A stretch of DNA of 64,000 nt from Nesterenkonia aurantiaca (GTDB lineage: Bacteria; Actinomycetota; Actinomycetes; Actinomycetales; Micrococcaceae). Of the stretch, positions 1-9,440 are shown piece by piece. A program made the position numbers and the translations under genes. The notes under the pieces were generated by a model. It saw nothing but the letters and a program-made list of their open reading frames with translations, made no database searches and was not told the DNA's origin. Position 1 is the stretch's first letter; each line of letters opens with the position of its first letter. The DNA lies in the NCBI RefSeq assembly GCF_004364585.1, contig NZ_SOAN01000001.1, positions 425,765 through 489,764 on the forward strand, given 5' to 3'.

Positions 1-1106
1 ACACCTATGAGATCTACGGGCCGCTGGCCGCTGGTGCGACCCAGGTGATCTTCGAGGGCACCCCCAACACCCCGCACGAGGGCCGCCACTTCGAGATCAT
101 CGAACGCCATCACGTCACCACCTACTACACCGCCCCCACCCTGGTGCGCTCCCTGATGGGCTGGTTCCCGGAGGGGGTCCCGGCGCAGTACGACCTCTCC
201 TCGGTCCGACTCGCCGGCACCGTGGGCGAGGCCGTCAACCCCGAGGCCTGGCACTGGATCCGCCGTGAGATCGGTCGAGACACCACCGACGACGCCGGCC
301 GACCGGCGCTTCCGATGGTGGACACCTGGTGGCAGTCCGAATCCGGGTCCACGGTGCTCTCCCCGCGCCCGGAGGACGCTGGGCTCAAGCCGGGGGCCGC
401 GACCCGCGAGCTGCCGGGCTGGGGCGCCGCCGTCGTGGACGAGGCCGGACACCCGGTGGCCGCCGGCACCCAGGGCAACATCGTGTTGACCCACACCGGG
501 CCTTCGATGGCCCGGACCGTCTGGGGAGATCCTGAGCGGTACTTCACCTCCTATTGGGAGAAGTACGCCGATCGGGGCTGGTTCCTCGCCGGAGACGGGG
601 CACGGAAGGATCAGGATGGGGACATCTGGATCCTGGGCCGCATCGATGACGTCATCAACATCTCCGGCCATCGGCTCTCGACCATCGAGATCGAATCCGC
701 ACTGATCGCGCACCCCGATGTGGTCGAGGCCGGGGTCTGCCCGGTGTTCGATGAGATGACCGGGCACGCCGCCGTCGCCTTCACCGTCCTGAGCACCGCC
801 GCCCGCCAGCGGCTTCAGGCCGCCGGGGGTGAGGGAAGCCAGGCCGAGCGGGAGCTGCTCGCGGCGCTGCGCAGCCATGTGGGCGAGGTGATCGGCCCGG
901 TGGCGAAACCCCGCACGGTGATCCCGGTGCCGGAGGTGCCCAAGACCCGCTCCGGGAAGATCATGCGCCGACTGCTGACCCAGCTCCATGACGGGCAGAG
1001 GCTGGGAGACACCACAAGCCTGCAGAATGAACCCTGTGTACCGAGGATCCAAGAGATCTGCCAACGGCGCGGGACCGCGCCGAGGAGAGAAGAGGTAGCT
1101 ACATGA
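1..1106 (+). CDS. acsA: Acetyl-CoA synthetase (AMP-forming), C-terminal part
   Basis: Adenylate-forming acetate:CoA ligase, cytosolic; makes acetyl-CoA from acetate, ATP and CoA. The frame is open from base 3, so the N-terminal part lies outside the window. Visible in order: the YGPLA and YTAPT segments typical of acetyl-CoA synthetase, the core motif DTWWQSESGS, the GWFLAGDGARKDQDGDIW hinge region, GRIDDVINISGHRLS, and near the C-terminus PKTRSGKIMRR, which carries the catalytic lysine that is acetylated in this family. The core motif reads SESG where most family members have TETG, a conservative change. The stop overlaps the next start (ATGA), so it is the first visible gene of a three-gene operon. 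A propionyl-CoA synthetase is less likely. Confidence 0.9.
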   Translation, partial: TYEIYGPLAAGATQVIFEGTPNTPHEGRHFEIIERHHVTTYYTAPTLVRSLMGWFPEGVPAQYDLSSVRLAGTVGEAVNPEAWHWIRREIGRDTTDDAGRPALPMVDTWWQSESGSTVLSPRPEDAGLKPGAATRELPGWGAAVVDEAGHPVAAGTQGNIVLTHTGPSMARTVWGDPERYFTSYWEKYADRGWFLAGDGARKDQDGDIWILGRIDDVINISGHRLSTIEIESALIAHPDVVEAGVCPVFDEMTGHAAVAFTVLSTAARQRLQAAGGEGSQAERELLAALRSHVGEVIGPVAKPRTVIPVPEVPKTRSGKIMRRLLTQLHDGQRLGDTTSLQNEPCVPRIQEICQRRGTAPRREEVAT

Positions 1107-2398
1107 GCGATCGCCAGTTCGGCTTCCGCACCCGCGCCCTGCACGCCGGGGCCGTCCCCGATGCCGTCTACGGATCGCGTGCCGTGCCCATCCATCAGTC
1201 CACCTCCTTCGTGTTCAAGGACACCGACGACGCCGCGAACCTCTTCGCGCTGCAGAAGTACGGCAACATCTACTCTCGGATCGGCAACCCCACGGTCTCG
1301 GCGCTGGAGGAACGCGTCGCCTCGCTGGAGGGCGGCATCGGAGCGGTGGCCACCGCCTCCGGGATGAGCGCCGAGTTCCTGGTCTTCGCCGCACTCTGCG
1401 GCTCCGGGGACCACATCGTGGCCAGCTCGAAGCTCTACGGCGGCACGATCACCCAGCTCGACGTCACGCTGCGCCGCTTCGGGATCGAGACCACCTTCGT
1501 GGACTCGCTGGAGCCGGCGGACTACGAGGCCGCGATGCAGGAGAACACCAAGGTGGTCTATACCGAGGTCGTCGCGAACCCCAGCTCAGACATCGCTGAC
1601 CTGCGCGGACTCTCCGAGGTCGCGCATCGGCACGGCGTACCCCTGGTGGTGGACTCCACGCTGACCACCCCGTATCTGATCCGGCCCTTCGAGCACGGCG
1701 CGGACATCGTGATCCATTCGGTCACCAAGTTCATGGGCGGTCACGGCACCACGCTGGGCGGGGTGATCGTGGAGTCCGGCGAGTTCCCCTGGGACAACGG
1801 CAACTTCCCGGCGATGACCGAACCGGTGGCCTCCTACGGCGGGCTCTCCTGGTGGGGCAACTTCGGCGAATACGGCTTCCTCACCAAGCTGCGTGCCGAG
1901 CAGCTGCGCGACATCGGGCCCTCGCTGGGCCCGCAGGCCGCATTCAACCTCATCCAGGGCATCGAGACCCTGCCGCAGCGGATCGACGAGCACGTGGCCA
2001 ACGCCCAGAAGGTCGCGGAATGGCTCGAGGCCGATGACCGGGTGGACTACGTCAACTACGCCGGGCTGCCTTCCCACGCCGACCACGATCGGGCCAAAGA
2101 GATGCTGCCCAAGGGTGTGGGCTCAGTGTTCAGCTTCGGCATCCGCGGCGGCCGGGCCACCGGCGCCCGGTTCATCGAGTCCCTGCAGCTGGCCAGCCAC
2201 CTTGCCAACGTCGGTGATGTGCGCACCCTGATCCTGCACCCGGGCTCCACCACCCACCAGCAGCTCTCCCCGGAGCAGATGGCCGCAGCCGGGATCCCGG
2301 AGGACCTGATCCGGATCTCAGTCGGCATCGAGGATGTCGATGACATCATCTGGGACCTGGACCAGGCGCTGAACACCGCAGTCGAAGGAGACAAGTGA
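1103..2398 (+). CDS. metY: O-acetylhomoserine sulfhydrylase (Cys/Met metabolism PLP enzyme)
   Basis: PLP-dependent enzyme of the Cys/Met metabolism family, 431 residues, full length. It makes homocysteine from O-acetylhomoserine and sulfide. The PLP-binding lysine is in [15 protein letters not shown] at about residue 210. The insert [18 protein letters not shown] after that motif and the length favour MetY over the shorter cystathionine gamma-synthase group. The ATG overlaps the upstream stop by 4 bp, and an AGAGG-type ribosome site lies inside the end of acsA. No riboswitch precedes it because the upstream DNA is coding. Family assignment is firm; the exact acyl-homoserine donor is inferred. 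Confidence 0.92.
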   Translation: MSDRQFGFRTRALHAGAVPDAVYGSRAVPIHQSTSFVFKDTDDAANLFALQKYGNIYSRIGNPTVSALEERVASLEGGIGAVATASGMSAEFLVFAALCGSGDHIVASSKLYGGTITQLDVTLRRFGIETTFVDSLEPADYEAAMQENTKVVYTEVVANPSSDIADLRGLSEVAHRHGVPLVVDSTLTTPYLIRPFEHGADIVIHSVTKFMGGHGTTLGGVIVESGEFPWDNGNFPAMTEPVASYGGLSWWGNFGEYGFLTKLRAEQLRDIGPSLGPQAAFNLIQGIETLPQRIDEHVANAQKVAEWLEADDRVDYVNYAGLPSHADHDRAKEMLPKGVGSVFSFGIRGGRATGARFIESLQLASHLANVGDVRTLILHPGSTTHQQLSPEQMAAAGIPEDLIRISVGIEDVDDIIWDLDQALNTAVEGDK

Positions 2399-2934
2399 TG
2401 AGCGAACAGACCTTGCAGCACGACGACGAGGCCCAGGCCGAGCATCCCCATGGCCGCTGGGAGGCGCCGTCGCCCTCACGCCGACTCCAGCTGCTGCGCA
2501 GCGCCTCCTCGGTGGCGATCGTGGGCATGTCGGACAAGCCGGCTCGAGCCAGCTACTTTGTGGCGACCTACCTGTTGAGCTCCTCGAGCTACACGGTCTA
2601 CTTCGTGAACCCCAGGCTCGAGGAGGTGCTGGGCCAGCCGGTCTACGCCTCGCTGAAGGACCTCCCCGAGGTGCCCGACATCGTGGACATCTTCCGCCGC
2701 CCAGACGACGTCCCGCAGATCGCCCAGGAGGCGGCCGAGATCGGCGCCAAGACGATCTGGGCCCAGCTGGGCATCGAGTCTGAGCAGGCCATGCAGCTGG
2801 CCCAGGACGCTGGGCTCAACGCAGTGCAGAACCGGTGCATCAAGATCGAGCACGGTCGCTTCCACGGCAACCTCCACCTGGCCGGCTTCAACACCGGGGT
2901 CATCTCTGCGAAGCGGCAGATCCTCGACCGTTGA
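2398..2934 (+). CDS. CoA-binding domain protein (YccU type)
   Basis: Small Rossmann-fold CoA-binding protein, about 178 residues. The sequence shows SVAIVGMSDKPARASYFVA near the start, then YFVNPRLEEVLGQPVYASL, IVDIFRRPDDVPQIAQEA and IWAQLGIESEQA, the pattern of the YccU family. Start: the ATG at 2398 overlaps the metY stop (TGATG); a GTG at 2395 would add one residue. In bacteria this family often sits beside metY or thiolases; its function is not settled. The gene overlaps the 3' end of the convergent ligase-like gene by 35 bp. Confidence 0.85.
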   Translation: MSEQTLQHDDEAQAEHPHGRWEAPSPSRRLQLLRSASSVAIVGMSDKPARASYFVATYLLSSSSYTVYFVNPRLEEVLGQPVYASLKDLPEVPDIVDIFRRPDDVPQIAQEAAEIGAKTIWAQLGIESEQAMQLAQDAGLNAVQNRCIKIEHGRFHGNLHLAGFNTGVISAKRQILDR

Positions 2935-4198
2935 GTGCGGCAGACACCGAGGGCGCGGCACTTCGAGACGCTGTCTCCTGGTGCTGCGCCCGCTCCCTCC
3001 GGTGCCTCAGCAGCCCGAAGAACACCGTGAACAGCGCAAAGCTGCCGAAGTGGTTGTAGTTGATGAACAGGAACTCTGTGGGTGAGGCGATCAGGAAGAT
3101 CACCAGGACCATGAGCAGCCCGACCCCGGTGCGGGTGTCCGTGGTGCGGGCGAAGAGGTACGCCGCACCGGTGGTGTAGCCCAGCACCAGGATCAGCAGC
3201 CCCAGCCCCAGCAGCCCGAGGTCGACCGCGGTCTGGATATAGGAGTTGTGGAAATGCGCGATCTCGTAGTTCTCGAACTCGGGCACATACAGGCTGGGAA
3301 TGGCGCCCTGCGCTGAGTTGAAATACCCGGTGAACCCCCAGCCGGTCACAGGCCGCTCGCCGATCGCGCGCACCCCCCATTCCCAGAGCACGGTGCGCCC
3401 GGTCAGGGTCGGATCTCGTCCGATCATCTCCAGCAGCGGAACCCAGACCTGGTTCAGCACGGCTCCGCCCGCCACTCCCACCGGAACCAGCACGGCGAGC
3501 AGCGCGCCCAGCGGGATCCTGGGCACCAGCAGCTGAGCCAGCGGTACGATGATCACTGCGGCACCTGCGAGCAGGACTCCGGTCGCCGAGCCGGCCCAGA
3601 GCACGAAGATGATGAAGACCGCGAGCATCAGCACTCGGCGGAGGCCGCGCAGCAGCGTCATGGCCAGCACAGCGCCGGTGGCCGCATAGAAGCCCGCCAT
3701 GATGTTGTGCTGGAAGAAACCGCGGATCGGGTCGCCGCCGAGCAGGTTCGAGCGCGCGTGAGGGTCGAAGCCCAACACCTGGTCATAACCCATCAGGGCC
3801 CCGGCCATGCCGGCCAGGACCAGCACGCTGAGCACCTTCAGGAACATCCTCGCGAGCTGCTGCAGCGAGTATTCAGCGGCCAGCAAGCACGCGATGAGGA
3901 TGTTTCCCGCTGCCATGACCCCATAGACCAGGGAGTCCGTGGGCGAGACCGACCAGGCGGCGCTGAGCACCACGAGCCCGCCTATCCCGAGGGCGATCGC
4001 GACCGGGACCGGGGTCAGGGCTCGGGAGCTCAGCAGGACCAGCACGGAGAGCAGGTGAAGCAGGATCCAGCTGGCGGAGAAGATCGCGTTGTCCCCGATG
4101 GTGCCAGAGGGGTCGAACGGGATGAGGATGACGGCGTTCGCCCCCAGGGTGCAGGCGATATAGAGGTAGAAGAACCAGGTCCGCAGCGACCTCACCAA
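2900..4198 (-). CDS. O-antigen ligase/polymerase-like membrane protein
   Basis: 432-residue integral membrane protein with about ten hydrophobic segments, including a large extracytoplasmic loop at about residues 215-330 (the RDPTLTGRTVLWEWG and HFHNSYIQTAVDLGLLGLG region). The H-N-S/T-Y-L-Q-x-x-x-D-x-G-x-x-G pattern is the signature of the Wzy_C/O-antigen ligase superfamily, which joins or polymerises lipid-linked glycans at the outer face of the membrane. It is the last gene of an exopolysaccharide control operon behind a tyrosine phosphatase and BY-kinase, and its start overlaps the phosphatase stop by 7 bp. No glycosyltransferases are in the window, so the polymer is unknown. Confidence 0.82.
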   Translation of the reverse strand: MVRSLRTWFFYLYIACTLGANAVILIPFDPSGTIGDNAIFSASWILLHLLSVLVLLSSRALTPVPVAIALGIGGLVVLSAAWSVSPTDSLVYGVMAAGNILIACLLAAEYSLQQLARMFLKVLSVLVLAGMAGALMGYDQVLGFDPHARSNLLGGDPIRGFFQHNIMAGFYAATGAVLAMTLLRGLRRVLMLAVFIIFVLWAGSATGVLLAGAAVIIVPLAQLLVPRIPLGALLAVLVPVGVAGGAVLNQVWVPLLEMIGRDPTLTGRTVLWEWGVRAIGERPVTGWGFTGYFNSAQGAIPSLYVPEFENYEIAHFHNSYIQTAVDLGLLGLGLLILVLGYTTGAAYLFARTTDTRTGVGLLMVLVIFLIASPTEFLFINYNHFGSFALFTVFFGLLRHRRERAQHQETASRSAAPSVSAALNGRGSAASQR

Positions 4199-4845
4199 GG
4201 CACGCCCTGGGCGAGCTTCCGCACCGACCCGTGGATGCGCGCGAGGGACTCACGGACCTGTTCGGCCGACTCCCGGTAGACCTTCGGCCCATGACCGTAG
4301 GGGTCGAGCACGTCCACGGTCTCCGGATGCCGGGGCGGCGTCATGCCACGCTGGGCCGCGGCGCGCTGGACTCCCTGGCGGAGCTGGTCCGCCAGTGCCG
4401 GCGAGCCGGCACCGGAGCCAGGTGCGGGCAGGGGTCGGAACTGATCCGCCGATGTCCGCTCGACACCTTCGAGCAGGTCCGCGAACTCGGTCAGCAGAAA
4501 GGTCGTTCGTGATGCCCGTGGTGACGCGCGGACCACCTCGCTGCGGTGCTCGCGGGCCATGGCCAGCACCAGGTCGGCCTCCTCGACCATCTCGGGGGTG
4601 AGCTGCCTGGCCGTGTGGTCGGTGGCGTGGGCCCCGAGTCTCACGGTGAGCGCCGCGGCCTGCTCATCCATGGGCGATCCCTCCAGTGCCCGGGTGCCCG
4701 CGCTGGTGATCACCACCGCGGAACGCCAGGACTCTCCGGCCTGATCGATCGTGGTCTGCAGCAGCTGCGCGGTCTGCGGCGAGCGGCAGACGTTTCCGGT
4801 GCAGACCACCAGGACCCGGAACGGGGTGTCAGGGGCCGGGGTCAT
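4192..4845 (-). CDS. Low-molecular-weight protein-tyrosine phosphatase
   Basis: Arsenate-reductase-like/LMW-PTP fold. The P-loop VVCTGNVCRSP (Cys-X5-Arg-Ser) is at residues 14-24, and the general-acid segment DVLDPYGHG is at about 185. At 217 residues it is longer than the usual 150-190 because of a middle insertion. It probably dephosphorylates the adjacent BY-kinase, as Wzb does for Wzc. The ATG overlaps the kinase stop (ATGA), so the two are translationally coupled. The assignment is firm from the P-loop and neighbours; the substrate is inferred. Confidence 0.9.
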   Translation of the reverse strand: MTPAPDTPFRVLVVCTGNVCRSPQTAQLLQTTIDQAGESWRSAVVITSAGTRALEGSPMDEQAAALTVRLGAHATDHTARQLTPEMVEEADLVLAMAREHRSEVVRASPRASRTTFLLTEFADLLEGVERTSADQFRPLPAPGSGAGSPALADQLRQGVQRAAAQRGMTPPRHPETVDVLDPYGHGPKVYRESAEQVRESLARIHGSVRKLAQGVPW

Positions 4846-6209
4846 CGCGCATCCACCTTGGCCTCCGCCACGCGCGAGGGCATCACACCGGCGTAGCCAC
4901 CGGCGTCCTGCGTGGGCAGCATCGTGGGCACCAGCCCGAACAAGGGCACGTCCACGATGCGCACCGCCTCGATGGCCTTCTGCAGCTGTGGCTTATGCAC
5001 CTTGCCCATCCCCACGACCATCAGCAGTCCGGAGCACAGGGCTCCGAGCACGCGGGCATCGCTGACGGGCAGCAGCGGCGGAGCGTCGAAGATCACGATC
5101 TCGTACTCCCGCTGCAGTGCCGCGACCAGCTCCGCCATGGCCTCGGAGCCGAGAAGCTCGAGGGGATTCGGGGGCACCGTCCCGGCCGGGAGCATCTCCA
5201 GCCCGTCAGGTCCCCAGTACTGGATGACCTCAGGCAGCTCCACGCGTCCGCGGAGCACATCGGTGAGCCCCACCGCGCCCTCAAGCCCGAGCATCTGGGC
5301 GGCCCGGGGCCTGCGCAGGTCAGCATCGACCAGCAGGACCCGCTGACCGGCGGCGCGCAGGCTGATCGCAAGGTTGACCGCGATCGAGGACTTTCCCTCC
5401 CCCTGGACCGAGGAGGTGATCACGAAACTGCGCGCAGACTGCCCTACGCCGAGGAACTGCAGGTTGGTGCCCAGCGTGCTGAAGGACTCGGCCAGGGGGC
5501 TCCCCACCTCGGCCTGCACGACGAGCTGACCCTTCTGAAGCTGGTGGTCGAAGGGCACGCCGCCGAGCTGCGCCAGATCGCTGACCTCGCCGAGGTCGTC
5601 CTCACTTCGCACCCGGGTGTCCAGGACCTCACGCAGCGCCAGGATCACGATTCCCAGGGCGAGGCCGGCCAGCAGACCCAGTCCAAGAAGGCTGATCGGC
5701 TGCGGGAAGCTGGGCCCTTCCGGGGCGAAGGGCTCCTCCACGGTGGTCAGGGTGACGTTTCCGCCGCCCTCCGTCGAGGTCGTGAGGCCCTGGACCACGT
5801 CGTCGAGCGCCGCGGTCATCGAGCTGGCGATCGCGGCGGCCTGCTCGGGGTCCTCATCGGCGACGGTGACCTCCAGAATCACCGTACCGGTCTGTGCGGC
5901 CACGCTGACCCGTTCGGAGAGCTCGCGCGGAGTGTCCTCCAGGGCCAGCTCCTCCACCACGGGACCGAGCACGGCTGAGCTCTGGGCGAGCTCGACGAAG
6001 CTGCGCACGAGTTCCTGGCTGTAGATCGACCGCTGGCTGAGGTCGTAGGCCTCGGCATCCTCCACCGAGACGTAGATGCGGGTCTCTGCCTCATAGGTCG
6101 CTGGCAGCAGCACAAGCAGAGCGGCCGCGGCCCCGACCATCACCACCACCGCGAGGACCAGGGTCAGCCATCCTCGCTTGAGGACCCGAACATATTGTTG
6201 GAGCTCCAT
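4842..6209 (-). CDS. Chain-length determinant protein / bacterial tyrosine kinase
   Basis: 455-residue fusion of an N-terminal Wzz domain (two membrane helices at about residues 15-35 and 170-190) and a cytoplasmic BY-kinase domain. Walker A is SVQGEGKSS at about 267, Walker A' is LLVDADLRRP, and Walker B is VIFDAPPLLPVSDA. These kinases control exopolysaccharide length and export through cycles of tyrosine phosphorylation. The C-terminus, which in this family usually ends in a tyrosine cluster, has only one tyrosine (GGYAG) in its last 30 residues. It is the first gene of the kinase-phosphatase-ligase operon. The 261-bp upstream gap contains no other gene that I can support. Confidence 0.9.
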   Translation of the reverse strand: MELQQYVRVLKRGWLTLVLAVVVMVGAAAALLVLLPATYEAETRIYVSVEDAEAYDLSQRSIYSQELVRSFVELAQSSAVLGPVVEELALEDTPRELSERVSVAAQTGTVILEVTVADEDPEQAAAIASSMTAALDDVVQGLTTSTEGGGNVTLTTVEEPFAPEGPSFPQPISLLGLGLLAGLALGIVILALREVLDTRVRSEDDLGEVSDLAQLGGVPFDHQLQKGQLVVQAEVGSPLAESFSTLGTNLQFLGVGQSARSFVITSSVQGEGKSSIAVNLAISLRAAGQRVLLVDADLRRPRAAQMLGLEGAVGLTDVLRGRVELPEVIQYWGPDGLEMLPAGTVPPNPLELLGSEAMAELVAALQREYEIVIFDAPPLLPVSDARVLGALCSGLLMVVGMGKVHKPQLQKAIEAVRIVDVPLFGLVPTMLPTQDAGGYAGVMPSRVAEAKVDAR

Positions 6210-6470
6210 TGCAAGACCTGCTCCTAGAGAGAAATGACGGCTTTGAAATCAGATTACGGTGCAGAATGCAGATCGAAAAGGGTTTCTTAGAAAACGCCAA
6301 GGTCAGTGTGACGCTGACAGGTCCGTCTGGGATCTGACGGCCTGCTGTTCTGCCTCGATCCAGTGCCGAAGGACGATCTGCAGGTTTTTCGCGTGGACCT
6401 GGTAGGTATCACCAGGCCCCCGCAGGCCCGATTGATGAATCAGCGGAGCTCGCTCGAGGCCAGCGGCATT

Positions 6471-8072
6471 TCAGTTCCCGCAGGAGCCCTCGCGGAGTCT
6501 GTGTCGGATTTCATGCCTCGACGTGACGTCGAACTTGGTCAGCGCATTGCGCACATGAAAGTCGACGGTTCGCACCGAGACCCCCAGATCTTCGGCCATC
6601 TCTCGGTTGGTCCAGCCATCGGCGATGAGCACCGCGACCTGGCGTTCACGCGCAGACAGGCCTTCCAAGGGTCCAGCGACCTCACCAACGATCTCGGTGC
6701 GAACCGTATTCATAGAAATCGCCGTTCTCGGCGCAGTGGAGGCCTGGACTGGAGCTGACTTCTGGACGCGCAGCGGGCCTCTTCGCGCGGCGGTCGAGGT
6801 GAGACGCGGCCTCAGGACGGAGAGCTGTTCCACCGCAAGCTTCAACAGACCTGGTGAACCCACGCTGGTGAACAGGGCGGCGCTGCGCTCCAGGCCGTCG
6901 ATGACCGTGGCGCGGTGACGCTTCAGCTCGTGTGGATAGGCCGAGATCAATGCGCCCATGTCCAGGAAGTTGAAGGCCTGAAACAGACGGTGACCGCCGC
7001 ATTCGGAGACCTGCTGAACAGAATGGATCGGCGGCGCTGCATCAAGCCACTCATAGACACGCAAGAACCGCCTCATTGCTTCGGTGGGGTCATGCGACTC
7101 CCACGCCTGGAACGCCTCCATATAGTCGATGACGGTGTCCTGGAACTTGATGCTCACCGGGCAGTCTCCCCTCCAGATGAGGCGCTGAAGCGGAGGGATC
7201 AGTGAACCGAGACCCGCGTAGTGCGCGGCCCGGATCAGCAGCAGGATGGAGTCCGTGCCGACGTTCCACCACCCTCCGGACTCATCTCGCAGGCGGAGCA
7301 GGTGCTTCACGGCCTGCTCGTGGTCGGCCTCCACCATCGCCTTCCACGCATGAAGGCGCTCCAGGCTCGCCGCGACCAACACTCCTGCGTCCTTGCGCAC
7401 CGCGGTGATCTCGGAGACCATCGGCGCGACCTCGTCGTATCGACCTCTGCTGACCGGGACCAATGCCCAGGTCAGGTATGCCACAAGCGCAGTGGCGTCC
7501 TCTCGACCCAACAGCGCGCGGTCTGCGGCGGAGGCGGCGACGTCCTGGGACTCCTCCCACCGACCCGCCATGAACAGGACCTGAGCCAGCTGCGCCTTGG
7601 CGTAGGTCAGAAAGGGCACATCCGGTGACACCGTCGTGACGGAGCTCAGATCCGCATAGGCGCCGGCAGGATCACCCAGCTGACGGAGCCGCGCTCCCCT
7701 CGCGGCACGCAGGCCCACTTCGAAGATTCTGGAATGCGGGATGCTCTGGAGGCGCTGAATCTCGCGGGAGACATCTTCCTGCACCTTATGGCTCCTGCGC
7801 GGATCTCTGCCGTCGAACTCTCGCCACACCGAGATGAACGCGCGCAGCCCGGCAGCCTGCGCGCGCTCCCACTCCAACGCTGCGCGCGGGAGGCTCCCGC
7901 AGCGATCTTCCTCGAGGAGCTGGCTGACGTGCTCTTCCTGGAGCGTCAGCAGGCGGATGGCGGCCAGTTTCACCGCCTTCGCGCGCCCAGGGAGTCCGCT
8001 GATTCCCAGCTGTGCCGACACCAGTCCCACGGCATGGGCATAGATCAGTGCCGCCGGGTCCTCCACTGCCAC
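6471..8072 (-). CDS. LuxR-family regulator, C-terminal half of a split LAL protein
   Basis: The 533-residue product has helical TPR-like repeats and ends in a LuxR DNA-binding domain: LSARERQVAVLIADGW, NREMAEDLGVSVRTVDFHV, then the recognition-helix end. It has no ATPase domain of its own. The reading frame is the same as that of the upstream ATPase gene and is separated from it only by one TAG at 8088-8090. Read through, the two make a single protein of about 989 residues, the usual size of LAL/MalT-type regulators. The GTG start given here has an AGGAG 12 nt upstream that overlaps the TAG, so re-initiation is possible. It may instead be the 3' part of a gene broken by a nonsense mutation. 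Confidence 0.75.
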   Translation of the reverse strand: MAVEDPAALIYAHAVGLVSAQLGISGLPGRAKAVKLAAIRLLTLQEEHVSQLLEEDRCGSLPRAALEWERAQAAGLRAFISVWREFDGRDPRRSHKVQEDVSREIQRLQSIPHSRIFEVGLRAARGARLRQLGDPAGAYADLSSVTTVSPDVPFLTYAKAQLAQVLFMAGRWEESQDVAASAADRALLGREDATALVAYLTWALVPVSRGRYDEVAPMVSEITAVRKDAGVLVAASLERLHAWKAMVEADHEQAVKHLLRLRDESGGWWNVGTDSILLLIRAAHYAGLGSLIPPLQRLIWRGDCPVSIKFQDTVIDYMEAFQAWESHDPTEAMRRFLRVYEWLDAAPPIHSVQQVSECGGHRLFQAFNFLDMGALISAYPHELKRHRATVIDGLERSAALFTSVGSPGLLKLAVEQLSVLRPRLTSTAARRGPLRVQKSAPVQASTAPRTAISMNTVRTEIVGEVAGPLEGLSARERQVAVLIADGWTNREMAEDLGVSVRTVDFHVRNALTKFDVTSRHEIRHRLREGSCGN

Positions 8073-8087
8073 TTGGGCCTGCAGCTC

Positions 8088-9440
8088 CTATGACACGACC
8101 GCTTCCTGCAGATCATCGCGGTCGAGCGCGACCAGGGCTAGCCCAGCCTGACGCAGCGGCCCGGGCAGGAGTCGTCGGATCGCAGAATCGAAGACGGTGA
8201 TGCAGTCGAGGTGCCCCAAGGGAACTCCCAGGTGGAGCAGGTCCTGGAGAGCCTGTGCGTCAGGAGACATCCTGGCGACGCTGAGAAACTGCTGGAACGC
8301 CGACTCGAGGTCTCCGCGCAGCAGAGCCTCGGTGGCTGCCCGACGCAGATCCAGGACCAGCACGCCGATCGGTTCAGCGCCCGGGAGCAGTCGCGCGATC
8401 TCTGTCCGGTGGTGGAGACTCTGAACCTCGTCACCCAAGCCGGCCAGTTCACGGTGGAGTTCGCCCAGCTCATTCGGGGACATCAGTTCCAGGATCGCCT
8501 CGCCGATGAGCTCGCTGCGAATCTTGTGGCCGAAGAGACGCTCATCCCAGGCAGCAAGTCCCGACTCCAACACGCCTGAGAGATCTGCCGGTGAGTCCAA
8601 CACCTTGGCGATCTGGTGCCTGCTGAGCGGCACCTGTGACACGGCGAGTATCCGCAGGACCCTGAGGGTCTCGTCGGAGAGCGGTACGAGTGCGTCTTCG
8701 AAGCCTCTGCGCATCCACTGGGCTGCACGTCCTGCCTTGGCCGCGGCCAGTGAGACCGCGAGTCTCCGGCTCCCGATGGGGGTTGCGGCAAGATGCTGTC
8801 CGATCTCGTGGACGAGCACCGGGTAACCGGAGGTCTCCTGCTGCACCGTCTCGATGGCCCCGGTGTTGAGCGGCGTATTCAGGTACTGCTGGAGAAGCTC
8901 CCGGGTCTGCGCGAAGTTGAAGGGCTCTACCCTGATGTAGTTGCCGTTCGGGGCGTTCCGCGCGAAGGCGCTGAGCCGATTGACCTCTGGCCGAGCGGAC
9001 GGGCGGCCAGACATCAGCACCAGAATCGCAGCGTCGCGCAGCAACGTGCAGATGCGCAGCAGCGCCTCGGCTGACTCGGCGTCGATCCATTGCGTGTTGA
9101 TCAGCGTGATCACGGTGGGCCGGCGCAAGCTCTGCGCGCGCTGCAGTCCCTCGGCGACACATCCGTCGACGCTCTGACCATTCAGCTCGATTTCCGGAGG
9201 TAGTACCAGACGCCGCAGGAGCTCTCCGGAGACATCGCTCTGCTCCCGCTCCAGGACTATGACGATCTCTCGCCAGTCCTCGTGGCCCGTCAAGGCATCG
9301 CAAAGCAGGGCCCCCTTGCCCACCCCGGCGAACCCCTCGAGATAGACGACCTGAGCTCGGCGCCGGGCCGCCTGACTCGCCGCCCTCCGAATCAGGGCGA
9401 TCTCCTCAGCCCGATCCACGCGAGGACTGCCTGCACTCAC
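8088..9440 (-). CDS. STAND/AAA-type ATPase, N-terminal half of a split LAL regulator
   Basis: 450 residues beginning with the nucleotide-binding module of LAL regulators. Walker A is LEGFAGVGKGALL at about residue 35, and a Walker-B-like segment VITLINTQWIDAESAEALL is at about 110, followed by winged-helix-like and helical repeats. There is no DNA-binding domain before the TAG at 8088-8090; the LuxR domain lies in the in-frame downstream ORF. Start: GTG at 9440 with GAGGAG 5 nt upstream. The 5' region is unusually AT-rich. Together with the downstream ORF this is best read as one regulatory gene, interrupted or recoded. A target might be the neighbouring exopolysaccharide operon, but that rests only on proximity. 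Confidence 0.75.
   Translation of the reverse strand: MSAGSPRVDRAEEIALIRRAASQAARRRAQVVYLEGFAGVGKGALLCDALTGHEDWREIVIVLEREQSDVSGELLRRLVLPPEIELNGQSVDGCVAEGLQRAQSLRRPTVITLINTQWIDAESAEALLRICTLLRDAAILVLMSGRPSARPEVNRLSAFARNAPNGNYIRVEPFNFAQTRELLQQYLNTPLNTGAIETVQQETSGYPVLVHEIGQHLAATPIGSRRLAVSLAAAKAGRAAQWMRRGFEDALVPLSDETLRVLRILAVSQVPLSRHQIAKVLDSPADLSGVLESGLAAWDERLFGHKIRSELIGEAILELMSPNELGELHRELAGLGDEVQSLHHRTEIARLLPGAEPIGVLVLDLRRAATEALLRGDLESAFQQFLSVARMSPDAQALQDLLHLGVPLGHLDCITVFDSAIRRLLPGPLRQAGLALVALDRDDLQEAVVS

Noticed and set aside
1020..1103. A SAM riboswitch before metY
   Set aside because: The DNA upstream of metY is the coding end of the acetyl-CoA synthetase gene, and the genes overlap.
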